NCBI GenBank assembly: GCA_023052935.1
Contig: CM041295.1
Span: forward strand, 168,384,366 to 168,448,365
Direction: 5' to 3'
Length of the DNA stretch: 64,000 bases
Source: Piezodorus guildinii
Taxonomy: Eukaryota; Arthropoda; Insecta; Hemiptera; Pentatomidae
In this document: positions 53,010 through 62,248 of the stretch, piece by piece
Numbering within the stretch: position 1 is the first letter of the stretch
How the letters are laid out: each line of letters starts with the position of its first letter
Position numbers and translations under genes: made by a program
Notes under the pieces: generated by a model
What the model saw: only the letters and a program-made list of their open reading frames with translations
What the model was told of the DNA's origin: nothing
Databases searched by the model: none

Positions 53010-53515
53010 GAATATGTAATAGAGGGTCACATTGCGAGTCAGTGTCCAATCATTTTTCGAAAAAGGGAAGAACCTCAAGGCAAGCCCACAGAGACAAATT
53101 TACTGAGAGATTGGAAGAGGATGAAGAAAAAGAGGTTGAAAGACCTTTAATTAAAGTAAGACGAAGAAATGATAAATGACAAGCAGGAACAGAAAGAAAG
53201 GAGGCTGCGAACAGTACCCTATGATAGTAAAGTAGAACGTGGTGTGGGAGTCATCAAAAATATAGGCTGGTGGCCAATTTCATAAAACTGAATCATAACA
53301 CGGTCTGTAAAAAGTAACTAATCTCCAGATTTGAGGATATTTTAGACCAACTGAGTGGGGCGACCATATTTAGTCGACACCCTTGAGCCCAAAGTAGAAT
53401 ACCACCAGATCAAACACCACATTTGAAGAAATGTTTTCTAGTACATGAAGTTGTAAAAGCTAATGGAGTGAGACAAAATGCATCTTTTAAGTGATTGTAG
53501 AGGATGGTAACTATT
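53010..53515 (+). pseudogene. Decayed Gypsy gag/RT remnant
   Basis: The plus strand near 53020-53060 reads EGHIASQCP, the second half of a CCHC knuckle. It is followed by a basic segment. At 53320-53510 comes FEDILDQLSGATIFS, then EYHQIKHH in another frame, resembling the Gypsy RT stretch that in intact elements contains DxLDxLxGAxxFSxLDLxxGYHQI. Most of protease and early RT are missing, and stops are frequent. Confidence 0.45.
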
Positions 53516-53655
53516 TTTAAATTATTCATTGAAAAAATATATACAACAAAACAAAAATTTCAGATATTTTAACATCACTGATTGGTTGTTTTGAAACATC
53601 TGAAGATTTAAAAAAATATATATTTTAAACATTGTTCACCTGAATTTTGATTTAC

Positions 53656-53698
53656 AGAGGAAGACTGTTCTGAAACAGGGGTTAGTGAAGAACTTGAC
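53656..53698 (-). CDS. Predicted host exon (43 nt)
   Basis: On the minus strand a strong acceptor (TTTATTTTACTTTTAG) precedes GTCAAGTTCTTC and a donor (TCT/GTAAATC) follows. Joined to the exon at 55061-55155, the two leftover bases GC plus G complete a codon and the frame stays open: SSSLTPVSEQSSS. The exon ends in phase 0. It is Ser-rich with no known domain. On the plus strand the same bases lack comparably good splice sites. Confidence 0.5.
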
Positions 53699-54069
53699 CT
53701 AAAAGTAAAATAAAAGTAATTGAATGATAAATCATATAGTTAATAAGGATATTAATGAATAATTCCTATAAAACTAGACTTTCAAAGTTTTCAGAGATAA
53801 AAAAAACAAGTTCTGTCTCTAAGATAAAAGAAAAGTAGAATTAAAATTTGAAAAAGGTTGGTTGAGGGTGTGGTAATCAAATTAATAAGAACACTTATTT
53901 TATTTACTAGTTAGAGTGTTTTTTATGACAACCACACCTCCAACCAACTTTTCCAATCATACATGCCATACGGGTCAACAATTAAGCCAACATTAGAATT
54001 AAAATTATTTTTCACTCACACTCCCAAATAATATTGCTTTATTCTGAGCTCTTTGCAGTTACATCATAA

Positions 54070-54256
54070 GTAGCTAAACCAAAGTTTTGGGTACCCATTT
54101 TATAGAGGCTGGGTGTGACCCAGGGGGGTTTCCATACCCCAGGGTTTGCCCCCTGGCAAAAATAACAGAATAAATAATATTATAGACTGGATTTGAATCC
54201 AGGACCTGGAGAACAGTAGACTTGTGCTCTATCCAGTAGACCACCCTGCTCCATTT
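54070..54256 (-). mobile_element. tRNA-derived SINE
   Basis: The minus strand begins GGAGCAGGGTGGTCTACTGG. Its A box TGGTCTACTGG (54243-54233) fits the Pol III consensus TRGYNNANNGG exactly, and the B box GATTCAAATCC (54199-54189) matches GGTTCRANTCC at 10 of 11 positions. A non-tRNA body with CCCCTGGGTCACACCCAGCC follows. It differs from the SINE at 51579. It lies within the intron between the two predicted host exons. Confidence 0.7.
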
Positions 54257-54363
54257 TCTATGATCAAATACCAATTATACACCAAATTTCAATTCAATAT
54301 TTTAGTGGAATGACCCACTGAATATGGTTAACATTATATATGTATATAATGTATGTATGTATG

Positions 54364-54365
<2 letters not shown>

Positions 54366-54438
<73 letters not shown>
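54366..54438. repeat. (TA)n microsatellite
   Basis: Pure TA dinucleotide run, preceded by ATGT repeats. Confidence 0.95.
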
Positions 54439-54439
<1 letters not shown>

Positions 54440-55060
54440 CCCACAAAAAAATACATGGATAATAGGATCACCATATGGGGCCTAGGATAAATAAATTAAA
54501 TTGTTTGATTAAGAAAGGAACAGGGAATCTAAATAAAAACAACACAGAAACCATAAACCCTCGGAAAATTGGCAATGATTAATTAATGAGGCACAGAATC
54601 ATATCTATAAGGAAAAAGTTAAACAGAAAAAATAAAATCACACCTATTGAAAAACTACTTTCATGTTTCTATATCAGTTCTAAATATCAGTTTTTGAGCC
54701 AAGAATTAGGATTTGATCTAGTTCATTATAAAATACTTTACAGGGTCCTATGGAAATAATAAATAGAGTGACGCTGTTTCTCAAATAAAGTGTAGCATTG
54801 CCTTGATTCATCTTTTCACAACGCATACCTACACTCATTCATACACAATCAATTTTTATGATATGATTATGAGGCATGTTATTTTTTGTCAGTAAAAATT
54901 AATAAAATTTTATTGCCTCTAACAAGATTACTAGAGCAGATTATTGCCAAAAATCAATACTGAAATACTTTTATTTACTACTTTTGATGTCTACATTATT
55001 ATTTTTATTTGACATTCAAGAAAAAAATTAAATTAAAGCTAAATTAAATTCAATTCTTAC
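54439..55060. other. AT-rich noncoding DNA (probable intron)
   Basis: No ORF or element was recognised. It lies between the two predicted minus-strand exons. Confidence 0.5.
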
Positions 55061-55155
55061 GCTCCCTCAAACCAGTTGTAAGATCCTGGTGCTGAGTGTG
55101 ATCTACCAGTGCAATGCAATCTTCTAAGGCGGGATTCTATGGATGAAAAAGGGTT
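55061..55155 (-). CDS. Predicted host exon (95 nt)
   Basis: Minus strand: acceptor ATTTTATTTTATTTTTAG, 95 nt of balanced composition, donor GC/GTAAGA. Only one of three frames is open: it starts NPFSSIESRLRRLHCTGRSH and continues SAPGSYNWFEG. It leaves two bases that pair with the next exon at 53656-53698. It stands out from its AT-rich surroundings. I do not recognise the protein. A 1.36-kb intron would separate the two exons. Confidence 0.55.
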
Positions 55156-55587
55156 CTAAAAATAAAATAAAATTTTAAAGATTAATAACATTGTTCCTAA
55201 CTCCACTTGTTAATAAAATGCAGTGTGTCTTATGCTTGACTAAGAAGTGATTTACGAACAGGAAAATCCTGTATCGCTTGTTTTCCTCAGTGCTGGGTAA
55301 TACAGGTTTTTCAACTGATTCTCCTTTTTATCCCAGCACTACTCAACCCTTTAAACCTAATAGCAGTAATTTTCCAACTTCTTAAGTAATTTCAACCACT
55401 GACCTTTGCCAGATCTCTAATAAAAACTCTTTTATTACATGATCATAATACTTTAAAATTATTAGTTCTTTTTTTCTTGATTTCGAGAAAGGTAAGAAAC
55501 AAATTAATTTTTTTTTTTTTAGTTTAGCACGGGCCAGTGGCAGAGACACATGGGGTCAATGTCACCCTCTTTGATGACCGGGTAATT
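55156..55587. other. Unassigned DNA left of the duplication
   Basis: AT-rich DNA, then from 55524 a minus-strand open frame of 76 codons that crosses 55587/55588 without interruption (NNFQLKNTLITRSSKRVTLT). I do not recognise it. Its continuity suggests the left edge of the repeat is original sequence. Confidence 0.4.
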
Positions 55588-57225
55588 AATGTATTTTTAA
55601 GTTGAAAATTGTTTTGTGGAGGAATTAAGAGGCCTGTAACTGAATTCAAAGTTTTTGTGAAAGTCGGGCCGATATCTTCGTCAGGATGTGAAGGTGAACA
55701 AAATGGCTTTTCACCGGTGCTAGGAGCCTTATCAGCATTGAAGTATGCATGCATACTTAACGATTAGTGTCACCTTATCTTCTCACTAGCCCATGTCTGT
55801 CATACCATGAGCCAACGTCTCATAATATACAGCAATAAATAAGTTTCATTGTTTGTGTATAAAAGTTTGTTTGCATGGTTTTTTTTTTTAGATTACTTTA
55901 AACTATTTATTTATATATTTAAATATAGTTTTAAACACACTTATTTTAAACCATTTTTATATTTTAACCTAATTATATGCTTTTAATTTTGACGCACTCG
56001 TTTGCAAGAAGGCTATGTATCTTTCAAGGAACTCCATAATGAAACCCAATGCACAGTGCGACGTGCTAAAGCCCTCCATATCCATCCTTCCTTCCATCCA
56101 ATGCTTCTGATATTAAATCTAAAGGGAAAATCCTTAGAAAATTGTCATTTCTCGAACCCAATAACCCCAGTTCTTTCCAAATCACGCCTGACAAACTTAA
56201 TAAACCATTTTATATCCTCAGCTCTTGATTCCTCGACATTACTTACCGAAGCTTCAATCCATACAGTTTCTTCTTTTCTCACGTGTCCTATGAGGAACTA
56301 CTGAATGTAATCTTAAAATCCCATACTAACAACTATGGATAATACTCCTGTAAAACTAATAAAATCCAGCCTCCCATCCCCCATGATATCGGATCTCTAT
56401 CATATTTATAATTTCTCTCTCCAAAATTCCACTTTTCCTTTTTCCTGGAAAACCGCCCTCGTCCGACAACTAAATAAAGTTCCGAATCCCACTTCACCGC
56501 AAGATTTCCGTCCTATTTCTATTCTCTCCAATCTATCATAACCGCTCAAACACCTTGTTCATACCCAGCTATCAAATTTCCTTGAAGAAAACTCCCTTCT
56601 TAGTCCTCTCCACTCAGGTTTTTGACCTGGTTATTCTACCCAATCCACTCTCCTTAAAATAATACAAGACCTCCAAAATGCCATTAATCACCAAAATTTA
56701 ACTATTCTCATCCTCCTAGATTTCTCAAAGGCATTTGACACAGTTGAACATAGTATCCTTCTTAACAAACTGCAAAATCTTCCAGTATCCAACAGTGTTT
56801 TGCGCTGGTTTCAATCCTTCCTCTCCGATCGCTCTCAGTATGCAGTAGTGCCAGATCAACCTCCTTCCAGTACTCTACCTCTATCCTGTGGTGTCCCTCA
56901 GGGATCTTCTCTATCTCCTACCCTAATCACGATCTACATTAATGACCTCCCTCTCCATTTTAATCACTCTAAATACCACCTCTATGCTGACAATTTCCAA
57001 ATATACCACTCCTTCCCACCTTCTGATCTATTACCAGCTACCAAAAGATTACAAGAGGACATAAATCGAATAAGCCACTGGGCTGAAGTCTTCTTCTTTT
57101 GCATCACCCTGTAGTGTCTTTCAGCATAGGGGAGCGTTTAGCCAGGATTGCCAATGTTCCCTGTTGCATGCTAGAATTCTGGCTTGGCGAATATTTTTAT
57201 TTTGTTTCTTGCATAAACGGTTGAC
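55588..57225 (+). repeat. 1,638-bp direct repeat, left copy
   Basis: Matches 60611-62248 at a constant offset of 5,023; all ORFs in it are identical in the two copies. It contains part of an unrecognised minus-strand ORF, a decayed plus-strand CR1-like RT (55998-57100) and the last 105 bp of an RTE-like ORF (57121-57225, minus). None of this is Penelope sequence. Confidence 0.95.
55998..57117 (+). pseudogene. CR1-like RT remnant in left repeat copy
   Basis: Three main open pieces match the CR1-like ORF2 at 8020-10293: 56002-56304 (linker), 56335-56541 (NSTFPFSWKTALVRQLNKVP, FRPISILSNLS) and 56800-57114 (QPPSSTLPLSCGVPQGSSL, HLYADNFQIY). Motif C reads YADN, not YADD, so a catalytic Asp is lost. 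Motif A (LLDFSKAFDTVEH) lies between pieces near 56720. Several stops and frame changes are present. Confidence 0.85.
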
Positions 57226-57261
57226 AGAAGATTTTGTTCTTGATATTAGAACAAAAGAAAA

Positions 57262-60147
57262 ATGACGACAATGATGAGAAAAACATATTATACTGGGAGG
57301 CCACCAATTAACCCAGGATGGAACAACAAAAACGATGGACTGTGGAGAAAATTTAAACATGACATTATAGACCTTATTGATGGTAATGTAAACCTATCAT
57401 GCATATATAAATTTCTTAATAATTTTTCAAAAATCCTTCGTACAATAAATAGATTACACTATCTCAAAAAATGTAAAACTACTGCTGTAATCCCTCACCA
57501 CTTGCTTAATAAAATTATTCCTTTGGAAAATCTATTCAATACTTCTTTTTTGATGAGTAACCGTAATAAAACAGTTTTTATATTCAATAAATTGGCTAAA
57601 GATTGCTTACTGCTAGAGATAAAACAATGTTATTGGGCTCTTAACAATTACAATACGACACATAATGAATTTCTCGTTTTCCTAAATAATCTGAATAACC
57701 AAATATGCTGTAGCATTAAAAATCTACTAGAAACCTATAAATCAGATTTTAATAAAATTCATGAAATAAGACTAGACTATAAAACTAACAGACCATTTAA
57801 AGTAAATAGTAATAAACCGTATCAGGATATAAGACGCAACCATAAGCTAAGCATAATATCAAACAACCTTAATACTAATGCAATAGACAATTATGCAACA
57901 AACCAGAGTACAATATTAAATGCCTATGAAAACTTATATAAAAATGATTGGACTATTAATACTACTAAAACAAATATACCTAATAATGTTTTAAACGTAT
58001 TGTCACTAGGTGACAAATTTAATATTATACCAAACAAATACAATAAAGAAATTGTAAATTTTATTGCAGACATTGAAAGCATCATAAGACTAATAAATAC
58101 TTCCGATAACCACAAAAATGTACTACGAAATAAAGTAAATAATGAGATCAACCAATTCTTAGATAAAAATAATAAAGAAACGAATACATCTAACCTCTTA
58201 CACAATAGAATCAACAAAGATATTAGAGAAACTAGAACCTTTTTCAAAAATAACCCGGATCTACACATAATAAAATCTGATAAAACCAAAAAAACTGTTA
58301 TAATTACTAAAACCGAATACACTAAAAAGATAAATGACCTATTAGATGAACGAAAAATTTACCGAGCTCTAAGGAAAGACCCCTCAAAAGAAATTGAAGA
58401 CAAACTAATTACGTATGTGGAAAAACTAATAAAGTATAAATATATTGATAAAAAATATAAAGATAAGATCGTAAAAAGACATTACACAATTCCACGAATA
58501 CATGGTTTAAGTAAATTGCATAAGCCAACGGAGCCTCTCAGACCGATAGTAAACAATATTAATGGAATCACGGAAAAACTGGCAAAATTCTTAAATCCAG
58601 CACTAAACAATTTAAATAACAATAATAACTACGACGTAAAAAACGCAATTGAAGTTAAAGAAAAAATATTAAACTTAGGCAAGATAGAAGCTAACGAATG
58701 TTTAGTGAGCTATGATGTTGAATCTCTTTTTACTAACATTCCGTTAAATGAAGTATACAAAATACTGGATAAAAACTGGAACGATATTGAACCATATACA
58801 TCTATAAAAAATAAGGCAATATTTATAGAAGGGATAAAATTAGTATGTGAAAATGGATATTTCACTTTTAACAATAAATTTTATAGAATGACTAACGGCC
58901 TACCAATGGGTGGATGCCTTTCAATTAATCTGAGTGGAATTTATTTAAATCAACTATTAAAAAATGCATTAAATAAAATAAATACAACGCCAAAATTGCT
59001 CGTGAAATATGTTGATGATATTCTTGCCATAGTAAATAAAAATGAAATAGATAGCCTGTTAACAAATTTAAATTCAATATCTGAAAAAATAAAATTTACA
59101 AAAGAAGTAGAACTTAATAATAAAATCCGATTTTTAGATATAGAGATAAATAGAGACAACATTGGCATTTTAAGTACATTATGGTACAAAAAATCGATAA
59201 CGAGCAACAGACTATTAAATTGGCATAGCAATCATAGTACGGGACAAAAAATTAATACAGCAAATAATATGATCAATAGAGCAAAGATACTAACTGATAA
59301 CAACCACATGAAAAAGGTAAAATCAATAATATTTGACATACTAAAACAAAATTGGTATCCCATGAAAATGGTCAAAAAATTATGGTACAAAAATAAAATG
59401 AATGAAGACAATAGTACCAATGGACAAAATAATGACATTAAAAATTTACAGGATAATAATAAAAAAATTCAAGATGGTATAATAGATGTAAAAAATAATA
59501 ATATTAAAAAAAATGAACTAAATCTGATTACGAATTATTTTAAAATAGATAACAAAATAAAACCAAAAGAAAAAGATACCAAAATAAATAAGCCAGAAAA
59601 TAATAAAGAATGCAACACAATTCACAATACATATCCTAAAAAATATTATTCAGTAACGTATATAAAAAATCTAACTAATATAGTAGAAAAAACATTTAAA
59701 AAATATGATATAACCGAAATTAAATTCGGAAAAAAAACTGTAAATAAAATTGAAAAACTTTATACTAAAACTAAGGACGAAATACCAATACAAAAGATGA
59801 CAAATGTCATATATAAAATAGATTGTAAAAATTGTGCAAATAAATCATATTATGGACAAACGTCGCAGTGGCTCCATAAGAGAGTACAGCAACATAAACA
59901 AAACTGTAACTCGAAATGCACAAAATCAAAATTGGCTACAGGTTTGTCACAACACTGCGATAAACATAAACATAGTTTTGATTTTGATAATATCTCCGTC
60001 CTACACAAGGAAGAAAACATAAATAAACGTAGAATCATAGAATCAATTTACATAACAAAAAATTTAGAAAAATCAGTTAACCACCAAACAGACGTTGACA
60101 ACCTAAACACCTTTTATGCAAGTACTATCGAGAGAGTAAATATATAA
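57262..60147 (+). CDS. Penelope-like reverse transcriptase with GIY-YIG endonuclease
   Basis: 961 codons, AT-rich (many Asn/Lys codons). The N-terminal half has the family landmark NVLSLGDKFNIIPN. The RT has IHGLSKLHKPTEPLRPIVN, motif A (YDVESLFTNIPL, near 482), motif B (NGLPMGGCLSINLSG) and motif C (KYVDDILAI, near 582). An Asn/Lys-rich linker follows. From about residue 850 comes a GIY-YIG endonuclease (VIYKIDCKNC, SYYGQTSQWLHKRVQQHK, then HSFDFDNISVL and RRIIESIYI), with the CxxC preceding it. No stops or frameshifts. The family nicks DNA with GIY-YIG and reverse-transcribes from the nick. It is only distantly similar to the broken copy at 35908-38160. Confidence 0.95.
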   Translation: MTTMMRKTYYTGRPPINPGWNNKNDGLWRKFKHDIIDLIDGNVNLSCIYKFLNNFSKILRTINRLHYLKKCKTTAVIPHHLLNKIIPLENLFNTSFLMSNRNKTVFIFNKLAKDCLLLEIKQCYWALNNYNTTHNEFLVFLNNLNNQICCSIKNLLETYKSDFNKIHEIRLDYKTNRPFKVNSNKPYQDIRRNHKLSIISNNLNTNAIDNYATNQSTILNAYENLYKNDWTINTTKTNIPNNVLNVLSLGDKFNIIPNKYNKEIVNFIADIESIIRLINTSDNHKNVLRNKVNNEINQFLDKNNKETNTSNLLHNRINKDIRETRTFFKNNPDLHIIKSDKTKKTVIITKTEYTKKINDLLDERKIYRALRKDPSKEIEDKLITYVEKLIKYKYIDKKYKDKIVKRHYTIPRIHGLSKLHKPTEPLRPIVNNINGITEKLAKFLNPALNNLNNNNNYDVKNAIEVKEKILNLGKIEANECLVSYDVESLFTNIPLNEVYKILDKNWNDIEPYTSIKNKAIFIEGIKLVCENGYFTFNNKFYRMTNGLPMGGCLSINLSGIYLNQLLKNALNKINTTPKLLVKYVDDILAIVNKNEIDSLLTNLNSISEKIKFTKEVELNNKIRFLDIEINRDNIGILSTLWYKKSITSNRLLNWHSNHSTGQKINTANNMINRAKILTDNNHMKKVKSIIFDILKQNWYPMKMVKKLWYKNKMNEDNSTNGQNNDIKNLQDNNKKIQDGIIDVKNNNIKKNELNLITNYFKIDNKIKPKEKDTKINKPENNKECNTIHNTYPKKYYSVTYIKNLTNIVEKTFKKYDITEIKFGKKTVNKIEKLYTKTKDEIPIQKMTNVIYKIDCKNCANKSYYGQTSQWLHKRVQQHKQNCNSKCTKSKLATGLSQHCDKHKHSFDFDNISVLHKEENINKRRIIESIYITKNLEKSVNHQTDVDNLNTFYASTIERVNI

Positions 60148-60501
60148 ATCCTTTGGCATCCCCACCCCAAGTTCAGTCGCGCACGAGAACACCTAAAAGG
60201 CGGCTGAAAACTGTTAAGTAAGTTGGAAAAAATGTTTATTTTCTTTTTTGAATAAATAGATCCACTTTTTCAATGGATGATGAAAAATAATATGATATTT
60301 TTGAATACAGGTTTTTTTGAAAAATGACATTTTTAAAAAAATTATGACGACGCTGGTGAAAAGCGGTAAAATTAAAAGATAACTGAGATGGATATGCATG
60401 GTAGGTGACAAAATTATTAAAAATAATTTATTATATGTTGTTGTAATTGAATTGTTGGAAAAATATATAAATGCAATAAGATTTTAATTGATTTACAGAA
60501 G

Positions 60502-60536
60502 CTTGAAAATGGCCCTAGAGGCTGAAACGTCGCGAT
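60502..60536 (+). ncRNA. Degenerate hammerhead-like motif
   Basis: GGCC CTAGA GGCT GAAAC GTC GCG fits stem II, the GAAA core and a GTC cleavage triplet, but the first core (CTGATGA) reads CTTGAAAA. Self-cleavage is unlikely. Confidence 0.35.
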
Positions 60537-60610
60537 ACTGGAATAAATAAAGTGTTTTAAAAAAATATCCAAGAATTTCTTTTGCAAATCGGCCTGATAA
60601 TTAACGAACA

Positions 60611-62248
60611 AATGTATTTTTAAGTTGAAAATTGTTTTGTGGAGGAATTAAGAGGCCTGTAACTGAATTCAAAGTTTTTGTGAAAGTCGGGCCGATATCT
60701 TCGTCAGGATGTGAAGGTGAACAAAATGGCTTTTCACCGGTGCTAGGAGCCTTATCAGCATTGAAGTATGCATGCATACTTAACGATTAGTGTCACCTTA
60801 TCTTCTCACTAGCCCATGTCTGTCATACCATGAGCCAACGTCTCATAATATACAGCAATAAATAAGTTTCATTGTTTGTGTATAAAAGTTTGTTTGCATG
60901 GTTTTTTTTTTTAGATTACTTTAAACTATTTATTTATATATTTAAATATAGTTTTAAACACACTTATTTTAAACCATTTTTATATTTTAACCTAATTATA
61001 TGCTTTTAATTTTGACGCACTCGTTTGCAAGAAGGCTATGTATCTTTCAAGGAACTCCATAATGAAACCCAATGCACAGTGCGACGTGCTAAAGCCCTCC
61101 ATATCCATCCTTCCTTCCATCCAATGCTTCTGATATTAAATCTAAAGGGAAAATCCTTAGAAAATTGTCATTTCTCGAACCCAATAACCCCAGTTCTTTC
61201 CAAATCACGCCTGACAAACTTAATAAACCATTTTATATCCTCAGCTCTTGATTCCTCGACATTACTTACCGAAGCTTCAATCCATACAGTTTCTTCTTTT
61301 CTCACGTGTCCTATGAGGAACTACTGAATGTAATCTTAAAATCCCATACTAACAACTATGGATAATACTCCTGTAAAACTAATAAAATCCAGCCTCCCAT
61401 CCCCCATGATATCGGATCTCTATCATATTTATAATTTCTCTCTCCAAAATTCCACTTTTCCTTTTTCCTGGAAAACCGCCCTCGTCCGACAACTAAATAA
61501 AGTTCCGAATCCCACTTCACCGCAAGATTTCCGTCCTATTTCTATTCTCTCCAATCTATCATAACCGCTCAAACACCTTGTTCATACCCAGCTATCAAAT
61601 TTCCTTGAAGAAAACTCCCTTCTTAGTCCTCTCCACTCAGGTTTTTGACCTGGTTATTCTACCCAATCCACTCTCCTTAAAATAATACAAGACCTCCAAA
61701 ATGCCATTAATCACCAAAATTTAACTATTCTCATCCTCCTAGATTTCTCAAAGGCATTTGACACAGTTGAACATAGTATCCTTCTTAACAAACTGCAAAA
61801 TCTTCCAGTATCCAACAGTGTTTTGCGCTGGTTTCAATCCTTCCTCTCCGATCGCTCTCAGTATGCAGTAGTGCCAGATCAACCTCCTTCCAGTACTCTA
61901 CCTCTATCCTGTGGTGTCCCTCAGGGATCTTCTCTATCTCCTACCCTAATCACGATCTACATTAATGACCTCCCTCTCCATTTTAATCACTCTAAATACC
62001 ACCTCTATGCTGACAATTTCCAAATATACCACTCCTTCCCACCTTCTGATCTATTACCAGCTACCAAAAGATTACAAGAGGACATAAATCGAATAAGCCA
62101 CTGGGCTGAAGTCTTCTTCTTTTGCATCACCCTGTAGTGTCTTTCAGCATAGGGGAGCGTTTAGCCAGGATTGCCAATGTTCCCTGTTGCATGCTAGAAT
62201 TCTGGCTTGGCGAATATTTTTATTTTGTTTCTTGCATAAACGGTTGAC
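60611..62248 (+). repeat. 1,638-bp direct repeat, right copy
   Basis: Same content as 55588-57225. Its right end runs without break into the RTE-like LINE (62249 onward), so this edge is original sequence. Confidence 0.95.
61021..62140 (+). pseudogene. CR1-like RT remnant in right repeat copy
   Basis: Identical to 55998-57117 in all three open pieces (61025-61327, 61358-61564, 61823-62137). Confidence 0.85.

Larger units (their letters stand above)
57226..60610 (+). mobile_element. Intact Penelope-like element
   Basis: 3,385 bp between the two 1,638-bp repeats. It contains one long ORF beginning 36 bp from its left edge and about 460 bp of 3' sequence with AATAAA near 60542. It has no terminal repeats of its own. 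The 3' part carries a partial hammerhead-like motif at 60502-60536 (GGCC..GGCTGAAACGTCGCG) that lacks the CTGATGA core. Confidence 0.85.

Noticed and set aside
53656..53702. Plus-strand exon (EDCSETGVSEELDLK)
   Set aside because: Splice signals are possible on the plus strand, but the minus-strand sites are stronger and join in phase with the exon at 55061-55155.
55588..57225. Direct repeats as Penelope terminal repeats (pLTRs)
   Set aside because: The repeat consists of CR1-like and RTE-like DNA and is continuous with native flanks on the outer sides, so it is not part of the Penelope element.
57924..59438. Hydrophobic minus-strand ORFs resembling membrane proteins
   Set aside because: They are antisense shadows of the AT-rich Penelope coding sequence (Asn/Lys codons read as Phe/Leu/Ile).
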